This document shows, piece after piece, positions 61,524 through 64,000 of a stretch of DNA of 64,000 nucleotides (the first letter of the stretch is position 1; the number at the start of each line of letters is the position of its first letter). Made by a program: the position numbers and the translations under genes. Below the pieces are notes generated by a model, which was given only the letters and a program-made list of their open reading frames with translations, searched no databases and was not told the origin of the DNA. This DNA comes from Muribaculum sp. (GTDB lineage Bacteria > Bacteroidota > Bacteroidia > Bacteroidales > Muribaculaceae): NCBI GenBank assembly GCA_009775095.1, contig VSOZ01000007.1, positions 1 through 64,000 of the forward strand, given 5' to 3'.

Positions 61524-62999
61524 ATGAAATATCAACTCACATCAATAAACAGGCTTATGCTTTTCATAAGCCTGTTACTCCCCTCGATCGGACTCGTATC
61601 GTGCTCCGACGACGATGACAAATTTGTGCCCGACGGTCCTGTGGAACTCACGGTGACCCGCGACGGCGCGGCAGTGACGGCCCTTGACTTCGGTACCTAC
61701 GGAGGCAACGCCTTGCTGACACTTGAAACCAACGCCTATTGGGATATAACAGTATCGGACAATGCCGACTGGCTGGTGCTCTCCAACCGCTCCGGCGACC
61801 CTACAATGGGTATGCCCGATAAAGAGGATACTCCCCGCTACATCAAGCTTACAGCCAAGCCGCTCGGCACTGAGGCTACCCGCTCATGTACGGTGACATT
61901 CCGTGCCGCCGATGAAGTGAAAACAGTGACCGTAACCCAGACGCAGCCCGCTGCTGCCGACGAGTCGGGGTGGGAGAGCGCATTTGTCGCCAACAGCAAC
62001 ATGGGCGTCGGTGTAAATCTCTGGAACACCCTTGATGCCACGGGCGATTGGTTTGACCCCGATGACATCGTGGCTTGGGAGACCTGCTGGGGACAGCCGC
62101 TTGCCAAGCAGGAGTGGTTTGATGCCGTGGCCGCTTCCGGCTTCAAGGCCGTGCGCGTGCCTGTGACTTGGGGCGGACACATGGATGAGAACGACATCGT
62201 GAAGGAGCCGTGGATGAACCGCGTCGAGGAGGTGGTCAACTACGCACTCAACGCAGGATTGTATTGTGTACTGAATGTTCACCATGACACCGGTGACGGC
62301 GCTTGGATTCAGGCTGACAAAGATAAATATGACCAGATAGTGCCGCGTTTCGAAAAACTTTGGAAGCAGATAGCCGAACGCTTCAACAAGTATGACAACA
62401 AACTCCTTTTCGAAGGTTACAACGAGATGCTTGACGGCCAGAACTCGTGGGTTGAGCCTGCAGAGGGCGGCTACGAGACCATCAACAAGTATGCGCAGGC
62501 ATTTGTCAACACCGTACGTGCCACCGGTGGCAACAACCTGCACCGCAACCTTATTGTCAACACATACGGAGCCGGCGGCAGCGCCACCCGTCTTGACAAT
62601 TTCGTTTTGCCGCAGGATAATATTCCCGGCCATATCATGTTGCAGGTACATAACTATACTCCCGCCGGATTCTCCAACCTCGACGGATCACTTACTGAGG
62701 ATACTCCCGAGGAGGACCTGCCTCTCTGGACCCGTGATTACGAGAAGTTGCTCGGCAGCGAGCTTGACCTGCTTATCGAGTTCTCCAACAAAAACGGAGT
62801 GCCTGTCATGATAGGCGAGTGCGGCGCTTACGAGCGCATCAAGGAAGAGGAGCGCGCCAAGTTTGCTGAATTCATCACCTGCTATCCTAAAGGCAAGGCC
62901 AACATAAGCGTATTCTTCTGGGGTCAGCTTATAGACCGCAACACTTGCGAAGAACTTTATCCCTTATTCATTGACGGCTTCCTGAAGGGCCTCAATTGA
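61524..62999 (+). CDS. BACON-GH5 surface endo-glycanase
   Basis: A 491-residue lipoprotein (lipobox GLVSC followed by SDDDDK, a surface-export-like signal). A BACON domain (about 35-125; LTLETNAYWDITVSDNADWL, SCTVTFRAADEVKTVTVTQT) precedes the GH5 TIM barrel: acid/base Glu in LFEGYNEMLDG (about 301), nucleophile Glu in VPVMIGECGAYE (about 432), substrate-side motifs VGVNLWNTLDATGDW and VLNVHHDTGDG. GH5 enzymes cut internal beta-1,4 bonds of glucans, xyloglucan or mannans; the subfamily is not settled by eye. It should make the first cut outside the cell before SusCD uptake. Last gene of the susC operon. Confidence 0.92.
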   Translation: MKYQLTSINRLMLFISLLLPSIGLVSCSDDDDKFVPDGPVELTVTRDGAAVTALDFGTYGGNALLTLETNAYWDITVSDNADWLVLSNRSGDPTMGMPDKEDTPRYIKLTAKPLGTEATRSCTVTFRAADEVKTVTVTQTQPAAADESGWESAFVANSNMGVGVNLWNTLDATGDWFDPDDIVAWETCWGQPLAKQEWFDAVAASGFKAVRVPVTWGGHMDENDIVKEPWMNRVEEVVNYALNAGLYCVLNVHHDTGDGAWIQADKDKYDQIVPRFEKLWKQIAERFNKYDNKLLFEGYNEMLDGQNSWVEPAEGGYETINKYAQAFVNTVRATGGNNLHRNLIVNTYGAGGSATRLDNFVLPQDNIPGHIMLQVHNYTPAGFSNLDGSLTEDTPEEDLPLWTRDYEKLLGSELDLLIEFSNKNGVPVMIGECGAYERIKEEERAKFAEFITCYPKGKANISVFFWGQLIDRNTCEELYPLFIDGFLKGLN

Positions 63000-63039
63000 C
63001 ACACATAACTAATACTACGGCAATTTTAAGGTTATGTAA

Positions 63040-63076
63040 TTCCCCCGGCAGCCATGTCGCCGCCGGGGGAACTTTT
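63040..63076 (+). terminator. Terminator of the susC-GH5 operon
   Basis: Arms TTCCCCCGGC (63040-63049) and GCCGGGGGAA (63062-63071) pair perfectly, followed by CTTTTTG. It lies 40 bases past the GH5 stop. Confidence 0.9.
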
Positions 63077-63126
63077 TGTATACCGTTATCCTCAAAATAC
63101 TCTAATGCCGTGGTTGTGGATCCGGG

Positions 63127-64000
63127 TCAGTCGCGGGGTGTGGAAGGCCATTTGGCGGTGAGCCGGCGAAGCTCGGCGTCGGTGATGGGGATGACTGTGC
63201 CGTGGCGCGGATGGAAGTCCATGGTCACTTCCGAGTCGATGACCTTGAAGTTGCGCAGGTCGTCGGTCTCGGTAAACTGGTAGCGTCCCTTAATGTACAC
63301 GTCATACATTAATATATATTTGTCGGTGCCGATGAGCTTGAATGTGCCGGCGCCCTCGACCGCGTCGGTGGTCTGCTGCTTGTAGTCGTCCTGCTCCTCC
63401 CATTTGCCCGAGGTCAGAGACGGCGTAGTAGCCACTTTTATGCCGTTGCCGTGGCCTTCCGTTTTGTAGAACAGATGGTACACGCCGTTATGGTACACAA
63501 TGTCACCGTCAATGCACGACTTGCCGTCTTTCGGTAGAAACAGCGGCCGGGGCTCACCCTCGATGTCGGTAAACTCCGGGTTGGCGTAGGCGTAGTAGAT
63601 TATGTCGGGGCCGTCGCCATGTTTCATCGACCAGTACACCATGTATTTTCCCGCCGAGCGGTCATAGATGGTCTGCGGCGCCCACACACGCTTCAGGTCG
63701 TTCTGGTGGGCATACTTTTTCTGGATATTGATGACCGAACTCTCCCAGTTTATAAGGTCGGTTGACTTCAGCAATACCATGGCACGGTTGGAGTCCCATC
63801 CGTTGGCCGACACCATGTCGGTCACCACCATGTAAAATGTTTTGCCGTCCTCGCATCGGAGTATGTGAGGGTCGCGTACGCCGCCTGTCGACGATATGTC
63901 GCGCGATGCTATCACGGGTTTGCCGTCGTTGAGGGCCCGGTAGTTGTAGCCGTCGGGACTTACCGCGAAGCATATCTGCTCCTGCTCCATGCGGTTTCCG
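63127..64000 (-). CDS. GH43-type glycosidase, N-terminus outside the window
   Basis: At least 291 residues; the frame runs on past base 64000 (GNRMEQEQICFAVSPDG), so the true start lies outside. The visible words GGVRDPHILRCEDGKTFYMV, VWAPQTIYDRSAGKYMVYWS and DIVYHNGVYHLFYKTEGHGN are those of a five-bladed GH43-like propeller, with candidate acid residues in RDPH and DAVEGAGTFKL. It is convergent with the GH5 gene. Likely removes arabinose, xylose or galactose side groups. Confidence 0.85.
   Translation of the reverse strand, partial: GNRMEQEQICFAVSPDGYNYRALNDGKPVIASRDISSTGGVRDPHILRCEDGKTFYMVVTDMVSANGWDSNRAMVLLKSTDLINWESSVINIQKKYAHQNDLKRVWAPQTIYDRSAGKYMVYWSMKHGDGPDIIYYAYANPEFTDIEGEPRPLFLPKDGKSCIDGDIVYHNGVYHLFYKTEGHGNGIKVATTPSLTSGKWEEQDDYKQQTTDAVEGAGTFKLIGTDKYILMYDVYIKGRYQFTETDDLRNFKVIDSEVTMDFHPRHGTVIPITDAELRRLTAKWPSTPRD

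Overview
The window looks like a chromosomal segment of a gut Bacteroidales, most like the Muribaculaceae/Bacteroidaceae. The evidence is a SusC/SusD pair, a hybrid two-component regulator, several TonB-linked outer-membrane proteins, lipoproteins with acidic residues after the lipid-bearing Cys, promoters of the Bacteroidota type (TTG, about 20 bases, TAnnTTTG), and almost no Shine-Dalgarno sequences. The genus is inference. I saw no tRNA, rRNA, CRISPR array or IS transposase.

Layout. 1-5.4 kb: a dispersed palindromic repeat, a membrane-anchored TPR protein, then lysS, gpsA and pgi. 5.4-6.6 kb: a secreted esterase. 6.6-17 kb: an AT-richer, all-minus peptide (RiPP-type) locus. Its genes, in transcription order, are a membrane TPR/HTH regulator, a DUF3244 secreted protein, a radical-SAM/SPASM maturase, a small secreted beta-domain protein, a 64-residue precursor with a double-Gly leader and a four-Cys core, a TonB-type outer-membrane protein, a C39-peptidase ABC exporter, a 65-residue stub resembling the N-terminus of an HlyD adaptor, and a GIN-domain lipoprotein. 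17-20.4 kb: a CatA-like acetyltransferase with a DUF486 membrane protein, and a GH3 glucosidase. 20.5-22.1 kb: a three-gene hipB-hipS-hipT type toxin-antitoxin locus, its kinase broken by a one-base frameshift, behind three evenly spaced palindromic operators. 22.2-25.5 kb: aquaporin and the phospholipid genes psd-pssA with DUF4834 and DUF2461. 25.5-30.6 kb: a TonB-dependent receptor with a lipoprotein carrying OB-like repeats. 30.6-37.4 kb: a second copy of the repeat, a P1B metal ATPase, guanine deaminase, a Fur-family regulator and mutS.

37.4-64 kb is a polysaccharide utilization locus. A hybrid two-component sensor is divergent from GH43, GH2, GH42, GH2, GH29 and an SGNH acetylesterase, followed by susC, susD, a surface glycan-binding lipoprotein and a BACON-GH5 endo-glycanase, and a convergent GH43 cut by the window end. 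The enzymes suggest a beta-linked backbone with galactose, arabinose or similar, fucose and acetyl decorations. Fucosylated xyloglucan-like glycans are one candidate, but no alpha-xylosidase is in view.

The two parts most worth attention are the peptide locus, with its truncated adaptor and a free-standing relative of the receptor's N-terminal domain, and the pair of dispersed repeats whose hairpins show compensatory base changes.
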